Positions 11,180 through 29,300 of a DNA stretch of 64,000 nt are shown one piece after another. This stretch comes from Scenedesmus sp. ARA3 (taxonomy: Eukaryota; Chlorophyta; Chlorophyceae; Sphaeropleales; Scenedesmaceae), in NCBI GenBank assembly GCA_004335835.1, contig RWJK01000301.1, positions 62,001 through 126,000 of the forward strand, in the 5' to 3' direction. Numbering within the stretch: the first letter of the stretch is position 1; each line of letters begins with the position of its first letter. The notes beneath the pieces are model-generated. The model was not told the origin of the DNA and did not search any database. It saw nothing but the letters and a program-made list of their open reading frames with translations. The position numbers were made by a program, and so were the translations under genes.

Positions 11180-14100
11180 ATGCTAAAGCTGCTCCACCTA
11201 GCATTAGAGCTTGCCTACACCACGCTGGTCTACTATGCCGCCTTCCTCTGCTATTATGTTGGGCAGCAGCCAATTGGGAGTTGCTCAATCCTGGCAGGTC
11301 AGGACCAACCACTTGATGCACGGCATCCTGGTGGCACTGACGACACCTGCAATGTAAAAGCATTGACTTCCACGTCGACTGTTGTAGGAGACACGAAAGC
11401 CGAGGTGCACCTGTACAGCTTGGCAAAGCAGCTGCTGCTGTGGGACACACCGCACTACAGGTGAGGATGTAAACATGCCAAAGCACAATTTGAACAGACT
11501 AGCACGACGCAAGTGAGCGCAACCGCGCACAACTAGTTGCGCTGATGTTGCATTTATTGTGCAGCAGCACCACCAGAACACCACCAGCACGCGACTGGAT
11601 TGGTCGCCTAGGTGTTGCCCGCAGCTCAACCTGCCTGTGGACCAGTGCAGGGCTGCCACCTTTGCGGATGACCTACGCGCCAACCTCAAGAATGTGGCAA
11701 TGCCTGGCACAGGTGGGCACCTCATGCGCAGCAGGCACCCTGGGTGCAGTGCGTGCTCCTTGCCCCTCTCCTGCAGCGCGCAGCCGCAGCTGGCTCTGCA
11801 CAACCTAGCCCTGTGTGTCAGCAGCACGTGGGTGGTGTGCAATGCCCTTGCCTGGGCGCCAGTGCTTCCCAAGTGCAGCCTTGATGTGCTCTGCCTCTAT
11901 TTGAACTGTTTCGAAGTAGCAGCAGGCTGTTTGATCAGCCCATCAACATACCGCCGACTGCTGCCGCTCCTGGTGCCTTGCTGCAGGCGTGCCTCTCAGC
12001 GTGTTCTGCTACAGCAGGGCCACTGCACTGCTCTTTGTGCTGCTGGTCAACCCAGTTGCGTGCCTGGCAGCAGCCTGCTACCTAAGACTGGCCAGGCTCA
12101 GCCCCAGCAGCCCCGGCAGCAGCAGCAGCAGGCCTGTAGGGCTTGCTGACACATACCGGCAGCTGCTGCTGGCCCCGCAGCATTGGTTTGCCATCTGGCG
12201 CCACAACTGTGTGCTGATGGGCTGCCATGCACTGGCCACCGGCAGCAGCAGCTACAGCCTTGAAGACAAGGGCGCGTTCTTGCTGCAGGGGCAGCGGCTG
12301 GGGCTGCCTGTGAGCCCCTTCTATCAAGCTGCCACGGTGTTTGTCAAGCACAAGTCGGTTGAGGGTGGCATGGGCATCAACGTGTTCAAGTGAGTGCAGC
12401 ATGACCGGGGTGCTGCCAGCTGTTGGTCAGGGGCTTAGCAGCGTTGGGCTCAGGGCTAAGCACGTTGCAGCTGTAAAGATAAGCTTTGCTGCTGGTTTGC
12501 TCAGCGCAGGAATTCCTGCGGCTGCATGCTGGTGCCGCAACCTCGCGTATGCCTCGCGCGGCTGCTTGCAGGAACTTTGCTGCTGGAGGCGACTGGATTA
12601 TCCAGCCAGCACTCGCCAATAGCGCAGCGCTGGCAGCGCTGCTGCCGCGAGATGCGCCGCTGTCCACGCTGCGGGTGGTGACAGCCAGCATCGCTTGGCT
12701 GCAGGAACAGGCAGCGCAGCAGGCAGCTGCGCACAGCAGCAGCCCGCTGCGGCAGCGGCAGGTGCAGTTCTCCACAGATGACAGCAGCCAGCAGCAGCAA
12801 TCTCGTCCGGGCTCTGGCGCAAGCGGCAGCAGCAGTAGGGGTGATGGCCCGCCACAGCTGCAGGTGCCTGGTGGCACCTACAGGCCTGGCCCCGCCACGC
12901 CACCGCTGCCAGTCAGCGCCGGCGTAATGAGGCACCTCAACGTGGATGGCAGGTGGGTGGCCTGGCTGCTCCACCCCAGCCTGAGGCTGCGCCACAAGCA
13001 GTGCATGTTTCACCTAGGCACAACTGTCCATTGCATCTGGCAGCCAGTGTCCGCCTTGGCAGCTGCAAGGTCCAGAGATGACATCACCTTTGGTTGTTCC
13101 GTGGCCACCTGCTGCCTCCGCTGCTCCTGTGTTGTTGCGTAGAGGTGTCAGCTCTGCGAAGCAGCATGGCATGGCTGACCCAGCACTGCCGCCCAGCTTT
13201 GGCGTGTGGGGGCAGCGGCACCAGCAGCAGCAGCAGGCTCCTTGCAGCCAGCAGCCTGCAGCTGCTGTAGGCCAGGCAGTGCTTGGGCAGCAGCAGGAGG
13301 TAGGGGCATCCTTGCCAGCAGACGTCAGTGGTAACGCCAGCGCAGCCAGCAGCATGCAGCGCCCACAGCAGCAGGCACCTGCAGTAGAGCAGGCCTGCGT
13401 GGAGGTGGTGACGGCGGTGTGGCGTGCAGGCCTGGCCGGCAAGTGCACCGACCACAGCAGCATCTGCTTTGGCGTGGACGTGGCCACAGGCGCGCTCAGC
13501 CCTGGCGTGACTGCCAACCACTGGTACAGGCTGGGCCTGGCGGGCGCTGGCAGGGTGGATGCAGCAGCGGCGCGCGTGTGGCAGAGCCACCCTGACACTG
13601 GCAAGCAGGTGGCAGGTGAGCTGGCAGAGCAGGCTGGGCTGGCCTTCCTGCCTGCTTGTCAGAGAGCACCAGGCCTGATAGAGAGCGCCTGTTGCTGATG
13701 CTACCTGCCAGCTCATAAGGCACCTCTGCAGCCGGGAGCGCTGCTCAACCCCGGCATGCGTCATGTCACAGCTGACCAGCACACGCCTTAAACTGTCATT
13801 CAACACGCTGCGCTGGCGGCTTGCCCCGCAGGCTGTGTGTTGCCTGGCATGGCTGACGTGCTGGATGCTGCGGTGGCAGCGCACATGGCAGCCTGCCCCA
13901 ACCTGCCTCTGGTGGGCTGGGACGTGGCGCTCACGCCAGGTGCGTGGCTGGCCCCTCAACTGCTGTGCTGCCAGATGCAGAATCGTGGGTGGCTATGGCC
14001 GCGTGCTCAGTGGGATATAGATGAACCACATCTCTGCTCACCTGGCGCTGCCGCTGCCCCTGCCCCTGCTGCTGCTCCTGCCCCCCGTGGGTCACGGCTT

Positions 14101-14294
14101 GTGTCGCCTGCTATTGACCGTATCGTGGTGATCTCCGCTCCACTGCACCAGAGGGCGTGTTCATCCTGGAAGTCAACCTGTCCTGCAACCTGTTCAATGG
14201 TGCCTTCGACAGTGCCAGCTACTACAGCCTTTTGTGGCACTACTTCGATCAGCTTGGCAGTGCCTTGGGCGCTGGCAGAAAGAAGGCAGACTGA
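11180..14294 (+). CDS. Membrane-anchored sugar-transfer-associated ATP-grasp protein
   Basis: Exons are 11180-11460, about 11588-11712, 11987-12389, 12572-12952, 13044-13615, 13832-13939 and 14152-14294, giving about 670 residues. Phases agree throughout. The start of exon 2 could instead be 11612. The N-terminus is hydrophobic (LALELAYTTLVYYAAFLCYY), and a second helix lies in exon 3 (ALLFVLLVNPVACLAAACYL). The remainder reads as an ATP-grasp fold: FVKHKSVEGGMGINVFK (nucleotide-binding glycine loop), AGGDWIIQPALAN, LSTLRVVTASIAW, HPDTGKQVAG, LPLVGWDVALTPG and FILEVNLSCNLFNG (metal-binding Glu/Asn). These are the signatures of the ATP-grasp family linked in bacteria to polysaccharide synthesis. 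Low-complexity Q/S/A insertions sit between the blocks. The substrate is unknown. Confidence 0.75.
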
Positions 14295-14757
14295 CAGCAC
14301 CACTAAGTCAGCAGCCCATGTGCAGCAGCAACATCACAGCCACCAACTGTGCTGACAGCTGATGTCGTTGATCATGCTTGACTTGAATACTGTGAAATCT
14401 TTGAACTGCTGAAGGTTGACGCTAAGGCACCGGTGGCTGATGGCACATACTGTGCCTGATGTGTACGTGTGACTCACTGCTGAAGAGCAGCATCTGATAT
14501 AAGCCCTCAACTGAGACTGTTCAAACCATAACTTTGAGACTAGCAAAGGTTGTTTTCCTTGCAACAAATCCAGCTTCCAGAAGTCGGTACAGGCTTCGTT
14601 ACACCTCGAACCTCGAGGCATTACACGAGCCTCAGATTGGCCTGATATTGCCCCCACAGCAGCAGTGCTGGCCATCAATTCCGCATCCTTGTAGTTAAGG
14701 TCCTCATTGTGGTCGCTCTCCTCGTTGCGGTGACGTTTACCCAAGTAGCTAAGCAGA
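14295..14757. other. Intergenic region before the A20/AN1 gene
   Basis: It contains the 3' end of the ATP-grasp transcript and the leader of the next gene. An antisense open frame of 220 codons crosses it and extends over the A20/AN1 exon, but has no recognisable content. Nothing else is seen. Confidence 0.55.
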
Positions 14758-15381
14758 ATGAGCTTCCAAGCTGGGGATGCAAACCAGGAGTCCGCCCAGC
14801 CCAGCCTGTGCACCAGGGGCTGTGGCTTCTTCGCGTGAGTACATGGCATACGGATGATAGCCTTGCCAGGCCTCGTTTGGTACTTGCCTCGACACTGTGC
14901 TCCGGGCCCTTTTCGTTCATGCAAGCTGACCTGTTCTGCCTTTGCCGCTGATTTATTCATCTTCGCCCGCAGTTCAAGCTCTGGAATGTGCTCCAAGTGC
15001 TATCGCGAGAGCCAGGCTGCAGCCGAGGCAATCCGCACTCCTCAGCACCTGCCCGCAGCAGCTGAGGCTGCAGCGCCCGTGCAGCAGCTCCCAGCACAGC
15101 CTGAGCCAGTGGCAGAAGCCAGCAGCCCAGCAGCAGCAGCAGCAGCCGAGCCAGAAGCAGCGCCTGAGCAGAAGCCTGTGAGCAAGACGCGGTGTCAGGT
15201 GTGCCGGAAGAAGGTTGGGCTCACCGGCTTCAAGTGCAAGTGCAGCCCCGATGCAGTGTTCTGCGGCACACATCGGTACGCAGAGGCGCATGAGTGCTGC
15301 TTCGACTACAAGGCTGCAGCAGCCAAGAAGATTGCTGCTGCCAATCCAGTTGTGCAGGCAGCCAAGGTTGAGAAGATCTAG
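14758..15381 (+). CDS. Stress-associated protein with A20 and AN1 zinc fingers
   Basis: Exons are 14758-14834 and 14973-15381 (161 residues), the junction splitting the A20 finger. Residues 18-40 read LCTRGCGFF followed by MCSKCYRE, the A20 Cys pattern. An Ala/Pro/Gln-rich linker (about 45-100) follows, then the AN1 finger: CQVCRKKVGLTGFKCKC, then FCGTHRYAEAHECCFDYK. This is the layout of plant SAP proteins, cytosolic stress-response factors that bind ubiquitin. Two spacings are unusual: A20 has 9 rather than 11 residues between its second and third Cys, and AN1 has extra residues (SPDAV) before its FC. ATG is chosen because it opens the frame directly before the A20 finger. Confidence 0.9.
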
Positions 15382-15663
15382 GCAGGGCAGCAGCCCTTAC
15401 ATGTGTACCATACTTTCTTCTTCTTTTATGCTCCTGCTCCGTGGTGCGTCTTCTATGGCACCGCGTATGGCAGTATCCTGCAGCGCAGTATCATGCAGCA
15501 GTGCATTGTGGCTGGAGGTGGCCTAGCTGATCGGGCCGGCGCACATGCCCTTCCGTGCAAATTGGTTGCATGAGCAGCTGCCTGCGCTAGAGAGACACCT
15601 TTGTTGCCTTGGTCTTCCCTCTGTCTCTCCCCATCATGGACCATCTTGGGCCATCTTGGGGCG

Positions 15664-15668
15664 TGTAA
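15664..15668 (+). terminator. Poly(A) signal TGTAA for the A20/AN1 gene
   Basis: TGTAA lies about 283 nt past the stop, preceded by a pyrimidine-rich 3' UTR. Confidence 0.55.
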
Positions 15669-16788
15669 TTGTTTCAATGGCTTGTTGCATGGGGCCCAGG
15701 GCAGCAGTTGCTCAGCATGCGCAGCTGCAGCTGCATGTCTGTCTGTCGATTCTGCATGCGATTGGTCCTGCCATGCCATGATACTCTGCAACACGCAGAC
15801 TAGCATGCGTGCCTACTTTGGGTAATGAATCTATGGATGCATGTTGAATCACAGGATGAGCTGAGGCAGCAAAATGTCGAGCATGTTGTGCCGACATGTG
15901 TTGACTAGTTGCTGCACCGCCAGCTGGCAGTGCAGCATAGCAGACCAGCATACACCATGGATCTGCACGGTGGAGTGTGTAGCCACAGCTTTGTGAAATG
16001 AGACGTGTTGCTGTAGAATGTGTGCAAGCAGCAGTGTATGATGACAGGTTTGGCGGCAGTCGACACAGTGCTTGTGTTTGCTGCCAGAGTTGTGGCGATG
16101 GCAGTGGTGCAGGCAGGCAGTGCTGAGTGTACGATTTGTTTTTTGTGCCTTTAGGACGGCAGCTTGTAACTCTCAGGCAGGAAGCAGGGCTGGTGGGTGG
16201 GCCTGATGCAGTGATGGCTGTATTACTGGCACGTTGTACCATCACAGGTCAGCATCAACTTATCAAGCAGTAGAATGTGTTTTAGGCCAAGCATATTATG
16301 CATGGTCCTCAGCAGCGGTTCCTATTGATTTGTCAGTGGCCACTATTTTATTTACATGCCAGCTGGCATGGCAGCGCCATGTGCGTTCAGCAGCGCGCGT
16401 GTGTATCAGTGGGGCTGGTTACACAAAATTTGCCTGAGCGCGGCCGCCGCTGCGGCAGTGTTGTTACATGCATTGTCAGTGGTGTTTTATTCAGGACACC
16501 AGCCTCCTGTCTGCTATATGTAACTGACACGTCCCTGTATTCTGTGTTGTCTGCCAGTTGGTGGAGTCAAGAAATGCGGCACATGGATGTGAAATAGCAG
16601 CACATGCTGCTACCGGCCTCCACCCCCTGAACGGCTCGTTCAGCAGACCTGCCGGGCAGGTCTGCTTGCTCCGGCTGCACAATGACGAGGCTGGGCATTC
16701 GTGGTGTGTACAGCTGTGCATGCTACTAGCGCCCTTCGTATATGGCACCAGAATTGCCAACTATTGCAAATTTTGCACACCGCCCGTC

Positions 16789-16846
16789 ACAACAGAAATG
16801 CTCATCATCATCATGTTACCCATCAAGCCATAACAACAGAAATGCT
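16789..16846. repeat. 30-bp core flanked by perfect 14-bp direct repeats; half of a distant inverted repeat
   Basis: ACAACAGAAATGCT occurs at 16789-16802 and again at 16833-16846. The sequence between them, extended two bases left (16801-16832), is identical in inverted orientation to 17640-17671. The arrangement suggests a short mobile-element remnant or a tandem duplication. Confidence 0.85.
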
Positions 16847-17261
16847 GTAACTTGTTCAGGTGAACAGCCTGTTACCAACAAACGGCTCAGTGTGCCAACA
16901 GTGTTGAACGCCGATCAACGTTGTAATCACCTCTCAACAACAAGAGGAGCTGGTGCCATGTGCATGTTGCAACACACTGGACCAAGCTCAAAAATGGTGC
17001 AAAACGTTTTGCAAGTTAACTTTGCCCCCTACTGAGCTGTTTGCATGCATGCAGGCATGTGCCTTCGGACACATCCACAGATGATGCCATGCTTCCTGCA
17101 GTACACATGTGTACAGCTGCAGCGTCACTGCCTGCCCGCTGAATGTGTGCAGCCATGCAACACACGAAGAAACGACAGCACACTTGACAAAGCATACAGC
17201 AGCAGCACACATACACAGCTGCGCGCATCGCGGCCTAGGCTTCCAGCCCCGCGCCGCCGCC

Positions 17262-23277
<6,016 letters not shown>

Positions 23278-26200
23278 CGTAATCAAATGTCTGCCTCTGT
23301 CACATGCTCATTGTTTCTTCGATCAGACCAAAGGTATGGCAAGAGACGGGCACCCTGCAACCTGCCCGTCCTATGTTCGTCGCAGGCACCCCGACTGCTG
23401 CAACTGAACCGTGATGACTGTTGACGTGTGTTGCAGATGCTATGAATCGAACAACACTGGTGCTACACGTACCCCAGGTGTCAGACAGCTGCTGAGAAAC
23501 TTGCAACTGCAGCAAGAACAACGCGAGACGCTGCAAGTCAAGGCAAAGCTAGTCTTGAAGTATGAAACTGGTTGCTATCTTTGTGTCTACGCTGATGTGA
23601 GACCCCTGGCCCTGTCATCTGGGTGTGACCATCTGCAGGGCTCAGGTCACAAGTCTAGGCACCCCTGTCCCTGGGTTCCAAGCAGCCGGTCCATGCTAGG
23701 CGACTGCCTGCTGTATCTGTCTCGTTTTGCATGACGGTGCCTTTGCAAGACACCTGGCAGCCTGCCTTGACCTCAGCCTGGCAGCCTGGCCAGGGGACTG
23801 AGGTCGAGTCAGCGATTGTGTGGGGCCATCTGGAGCATCCTCCCACATCAAATGATGCACAAGCAGGCTGCGAGTATAGGACTGCCACGTTACACAATCA
23901 TGCATTGCCTTCTTCATCAACCACACTGGCTCTCAAAGTGCCAGCTACCCTGCACAGTTTCCAAACCAGCATACCGGCTCAGGCTGCGCAGGCCGACACT
24001 GGACGTGATATCCCATCTAGATGTTGTGATACTCATACCTGCTCATCGCCCACATAGGCTTCAAGGCACTGACGTGGTGCATTTGGCACAGCCCTGCAAC
24101 GTGTATGCGCTTGTAGAACAAGCTGGGGCATCTGCTCCCCGCGTTGCTGTGGTACTTGTTGGATGGATATGATAGCCTTTGCTTGTTACCAGGGATTCTA
24201 GAAGAACTGCTGCTACCATAGTGCACGAGACGCTGCATGCGCCACCGCTCTCCTGCAACCGTGCGCTGTCCATGAAACACAGTACAACTGCCATCACAGC
24301 GCACATCACCGCATGTAGACCCTCCCTTTCTGTCATCAGCCAAGCCCACAATGGCATGCCGGACCTCATCATGCACACAGTGACGGGTGCAGTGCAGCTG
24401 GCACTGCTGCCTGCCCCCTAGGGGTCACCCACACGGTGTGAGTGACGGCACCTGCAGGCGCCTGGCCACAGCCTGGCACAGCGCAACAGCGGCACCCACA
24501 TACATTGCTGTCAAGTGCTGCAACATGTACATACAAAAGCAGCGCATGAGGCTGGTCAGCTTACTGACTGCATTGCTCGCAGCCTGCAGCCCACAGCACA
24601 GGAAACAACAGTGCTTGGTGATCACAGCAAAACCTGGAGTCTGAACCCATCTGCACAGGCGGCTGACAACCAGCCATCCGCTGCTGCTGCTGCACGTGTT
24701 CTAATGTGGCAGCAGAGCTATCCATTGTGCCCGGCAGCCAAGCCATGCATGTACAGCTGTCCGCATGTCGTGTAGTGCAGAAGATAGCAGTGCAGGCGCT
24801 ACAGCTGCTACACAGCCAAAAAAGGTCCAGCACCAGCACAGGGATGGCCACATGCTCTGCGGGGGTGGGTTGCAAAGCATCTGGCTCAATTCTTTTGTAA
24901 GCAAGAGAGCAAGCACCATGTGGATGCTGTTGATTGCCGAATCCCTGACGGGCCACGCTGCAGTCGCCCGCAGCCGTACAGCATGCATTCAAGTACACTT
25001 GTACGCAGCTGCAGATGAACATATGGCTGATAGATTTGGTAAGGAGCGTAAGATGGACGGCAATGCTGCAGACAAATCAACCTTCAGGAGGCACGCTGAC
25101 AACCTGCCTCAGGTTGCCATGAACAGCCGACGGCCAGTGCTGTTTACTAAACCAATTTGGCTGCACGCATGTCATTTGACTTATTGGTGTGACCATGCAT
25201 GGCACGGCTATTACTGGAGACGCATACGCCTGGAAAGGCATGCGTGAAACCCAGCAGCAGTGCATCCCTTGCTGCACACAACAGCTGACACCCGGCCCAC
25301 CAACCGCCTGCACCACTGCACTGGCAGCCGCAGCATACACACACATACACACACCGCAGCATCAAGGGAACATGACCGGACGCATAATAACGGATGGGCA
25401 GCAAGAACAAGAGCATTTAAAGGAATGCTGAGATTCAACCCCGCCACAGGGCGAGGCGTGGCGGCTGTTGCGGCCGCAGCAATTGCACGTGTACGGGCAG
25501 GATCCGCCACACAACTATGAAATGCAATCGAAACCCTTTCGAGGCATGCCTTATGGCAACCCCAGCCACACAGTCAGGACCAGGACAAAGCCAGCGCCGA
25601 GGCGCAGCAGCAAATCCAGCAGAACAGTACAGAATACCACCAGCCCAAGCATAACAATAGGTGTGCGACAAGACTTATTCTTGTAGTAGTAAGGCACGAT
25701 GTGCCCATGAACTTTAGAAGCAATGCACAAGCATGGTACAGGTCTGATAGTAGTAATGCCAAAAGGCTGTACAGGAGAAATCATGTGCCGCGGCTGCAGC
25801 CTACGCCTGTGATGCCGGCGAGTGGCTTGTGTGCTGCTGCTGCTGCTGGGCTGCAAGGACAGTGCAGCCGCAGCTGCACTCACGCGCAGCCAGCACAGCC
25901 CTGAACGCACAGCAGCTGCCCTCACTGATGCAATGCGCCGCAAACACCGCTGCACACCAGCTGCCCTACTACTTAATGCCTGCCACTGGGCAGCGAGGCA
26001 TGCCCAGTCTGTCTATAATTTAGGCAGGCCCCCACCACAGGAGTTGCAGTGATGCCTCAGCCATCAGACGCATGCTCTTTTCCCCACGGTCCCCATTGAT
26101 CGTCGCAGTGCAGCCCCATCCCCAGCCACCCCGCACCCTGTCACACCTACTATCACCCCCACCTCCCACACGCACACACAGAAACCGTGCAGGGTGCTGC

Positions 26201-26373
26201 ACCATCCCTCACACACAACACACACGCCAACGCCTCACATGTGCAGGCCGCTACATGCCTACTCAACACCACAAGCCATGCATTATGTGGTTCACAGTGC
26301 AGCTGTATGCAGCTGCAGCTGCTAATGCTGATACCAGCACATCCTCATGTGCTAGCTATCACATCACACCACA
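23278..26373. other. Gene-poor region between the DDX41 start and the MYB 3' end
   Basis: It must contain the DDX41 promoter and the 3' UTR of the MYB gene. Several open frames of 80-160 codons are present, but none has family resemblance or clean splice sites, apart from one weak minus-strand candidate at 25551-25784. Confidence 0.5.
25551..25784 (-). CDS. Possible small membrane protein (hypothetical)
   Basis: This is a 77-residue frame from the first in-frame ATG. It has a hydrophilic front half (MISPVQPFGITTIRP, then YYYKNKSCRTP) and a long hydrophobic back half (IVMLGLVVFCTVLLDLLLRL) ending WLGLP. The frame stays open upstream for 57 more codons. These are Arg-rich with almost no acidic residues, like an organelle-targeting peptide, and contain splice-like sites. 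The frame is not a simple CTG-repeat artefact. No family is recognised and no poly(A) signal was seen, so this may be chance. Confidence 0.28.
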   Translation of the reverse strand: MISPVQPFGITTIRPVPCLCIASKVHGHIVPYYYKNKSCRTPIVMLGLVVFCTVLLDLLLRLGAGFVLVLTVWLGLP

Positions 26374-29300
26374 TCACCAGCACGCCGCAGCCGCCATCAT
26401 CTCCAGCTCGCTGTTCTGCCGCTTCAGCCCAGGCAGCCCTGGTAGGTAGTCAGCAGGCAGCGCATCATCGTCAAAGTCGCCATCAGACAGCATCAGCCCA
26501 CAGTCGCCACCATCCACATCCACAACCAGGCCATGGTGGTGCTCGCTCGCATGGCCGCCGCTGCCGCCGCAGCCGTCGCCGCTGCAGTCGCCATCACAGC
26601 CGGCAGCGTCCAGCAGGTCCACCAGCTGCCCCAGGTCATGGTCCGCGTCATCAGACACAACTTGGGAGATGAGCTGGTGCGCATGCAGCTGCTGCTGCTG
26701 CTGCTGCTGGCTAGTGGGGCTGCTGCCCCAGCTCTGCGCCGCAGCGCCGCCTGTGAGGGCGCAGCCGCGCGTGACTGCTGCCACGGCTGAGGCTGCAATG
26801 GTGCTAGGGCTGCACAGGCCATGGCCCGGCTGCTGCTGGTGGTGGTGGCTGCTGTTGCCGCTGTCGTATCCAGGCAGCCCACCAGCCAGTGCCGGCTGGT
26901 ATGCGGCAGCAGGGTGCGTCTGCTGCTGCTGCTGTTGTGCAGCGGGGCCCTGGTCTTGACAGATGTGGTTCATGTGCTGCTGCTGGTTCTCAGGGTGCTG
27001 GAACGGAGTGTAGCGCCCCTGCTGCTGCTGCGGGCACGTCTGCGACAGCAGGCTCTGCTGCTGCTGCTGCCCGCCCTGTGTAAAGGCGCCTTGCGGCAGC
27101 ATGTGCTGCTGCTGCTGCGGCTGCTGTTGCTGCTGGTTGTAGCCGCTTGGTGTGTACGCTGCGGTGACTGTGCAGGGCGCTGAGAGCGCGCCACGCTCCC
27201 CTCCCGCCACCACAGCACCGTCACAGCCAGCGCCGCCCTCTCCGCACTCAATCTTCAGCTGCACTGCCTGCCTGAAGCTGTTCAGGGCTGCTGCTGCAGC
27301 AGCATCAGGCGCTGTAGCGGCAGCCGAGCTGTGCTGCTGCGGGTGCTGCTGCTGCTGCTGCATCAGCATAGACTGGGCCAGTGGCACGGGGCTGCAGCCG
27401 CTGGTGAAGCTGTTGGGTGACGCGTATGCGCCTGCATGCAACTGCTGGCCAGTGGGCGAGCCGTGCTGCTGTGACGACGTGCCTGCTGCTGCAGCTAGGT
27501 CCATGCCGCCGCCAAGGAACTGGCTGCTCTGCTGCAGCTGGTAGCTGGCGCTGCCTTGCTGCTGCAGCGGCAGCAGCTTTGGAGCTGACCCTGCCAGGCC
27601 CTGCTGCTGCTGCTGCTGCTGCTGCTGGTGTGCGGCGCCAAATGGCTCGCCATCGTCGCTGCTGAAGATGCCACGCAGCGAGGTGCCGTCACCATCACCG
27701 CAGCCATCCAGGATGCCTGGCTCACTGCTGGGGTCTGGCAGCGAGGGCATCTTGTCAAACACCGGCAGCCCAATGTGGGAGCTCTGCTGCAGCTTGCCAG
27801 ACGCATCCAGGCCCTGCTGCTGCTGCTGCTGCATCACCTGCTGTGTCAGGCCGTGGTGGCCACCTGTGAAGGAGAGCGAGTTGCCGCGCTGCACAGGCAT
27901 GGTGAGATCTGGCAGCCCTGCATGCTGCAGCCGGCTGGGCACACGCGTCACGGCGCCATCCAGGCCGGCTCCGCCCACCATGTGCAGTGCAGACTGGGTG
28001 CTGTTCGCCTGCCAGTCGCCTGCCGTGCTGCTGACGCCGCCCGACAGCCCTACAAAGCTGCTGCCAGCAGTGAAGCTGCTGTACATGCCGCCTGCTGCAG
28101 CCGCTGCATCACCCAGCCCTTGCTCCTGCTTGGGCATGCTGCTGCTGGGCAGCCGCAGCAGCTGCTCCGGCAGCATTGTCCCGCCCATCAAGGAGCTCTG
28201 CGCGTAGCTGGCGCCACCGCCCAGGGCGCCGTAGCTCAGCAGTGACCCGGGCAGGCCGGCCGCTGCTGCTGCAGACGTGCCGCGCAGCCCGCCAGCCAGT
28301 GCGAGGCCGTCCAGCGCGCCCATGCTCTGCGAGCTGTGCGGGCGCGGCAGCGCAGCGAAAGTCGCGTAGCTGGTTTGGTGCTTGGCTGTGTAGCTGCCTG
28401 CCATGGCCCCTCCAGCCAGGCTGGAGCCAGCGCCCGGCCTGCCCATGGCGAGGGCGCCGCCTGGCTGTGCTGCTGCTGCCAGCACTGCTGAGCTGGCCCC
28501 CATGTGGTAGGGGTGGAAGCGCGCCGTCATGGGAGACTTGGGCTTGATGGGCGCTGCTGCTGCGCGGCGCAGGTAGGACATGCCCCTGCTGCTGTTCTTG
28601 ACAGGAACAGGATCGAAGTTGTTGTTGGCAGCCTGTGGCGGCAGCAGCAGCAGCAGCAGCAGGTGCGGGATCAGGGGGATGAGGAATGTGCAGGGGTGGA
28701 ACTTGCAATGGCCATGCGACGCAAGTTGTTTGACATGCATGCAATGCAGTAGCAGGCCTGCGGCTGGTCAAAAGCTAGAGCTGAGTAGGCTGTTTCATGC
28801 TTGCCGTCAACACAACAGGGCTGCTACACTTGCACAGCCCTTGCCACTCAACCAACGCCCCACACGGCTTGGCTGTGCCGCAGCACCATGTGCTGACCCA
28901 CGCAGCAACACTGCAGCGCGACAGTGCGCCTCATTGCAAGCATTAGTCTGTCATGTGATGTGCAGTATGCAGCACATTCCGCGCAGCCGCCTCACCCGCT
29001 CCTTCTCCAGGCGCTCGCGGCGCGTGGCCACATCCTCGGGTTCTGCTGCCAGCAGGCTGGGCAGGTCGTAGCCGGCGCGCAGGTAGGAGTTTTCGAGGGA
29101 GACGCTGCTCTGCTTGTCCTTGAGGTACAGGTTGAAGTGGTTCTTGATGTCGTTGTTGCAGCGCATGGGCAGGTAGTTGGCGATGTCGTTCCACTTGTTG
29201 CCAAACATCTTCTGCGTCTGCACGAGCAAGGGCACAGTTCGGCCGGGGTGTGGAACATGCGCTGATGTGACAACTCCACAGCACCAGCAAATCTTCAGCT

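Larger units (their letters stand above)
15382..17261. other. Intergenic region between the A20/AN1 gene and DDX41 (convergent)
   Basis: No gene is recognised. It holds the 3' UTR and TGTAA signal of the A20/AN1 gene and one copy of a 32-bp dispersed repeat. Open frames are short and shadow-like. Confidence 0.6.

Noticed and set aside
11713..11986. Hydrophobic coding exon in the ATP-grasp gene (ALCVSSTWVVCNALAWA)
   Set aside because: The frame is open, but splicing 11712 to 11987 joins phase 1 to phase 1 exactly; including the segment breaks the frame.
14334..14996. 220-codon minus-strand frame
   Set aside because: It overlaps the A20/AN1 exons in antisense and has no recognisable motif.
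23420..23445. tRNA T-arm-like GTTCGATTC string on the minus strand
   Set aside because: No acceptor stem, D-arm or anticodon arm could be paired around it.
24765..25247. 160-codon plus-strand open frame
   Set aside because: No domain resemblance, no splice context, no poly(A) signal; probably a chance frame.
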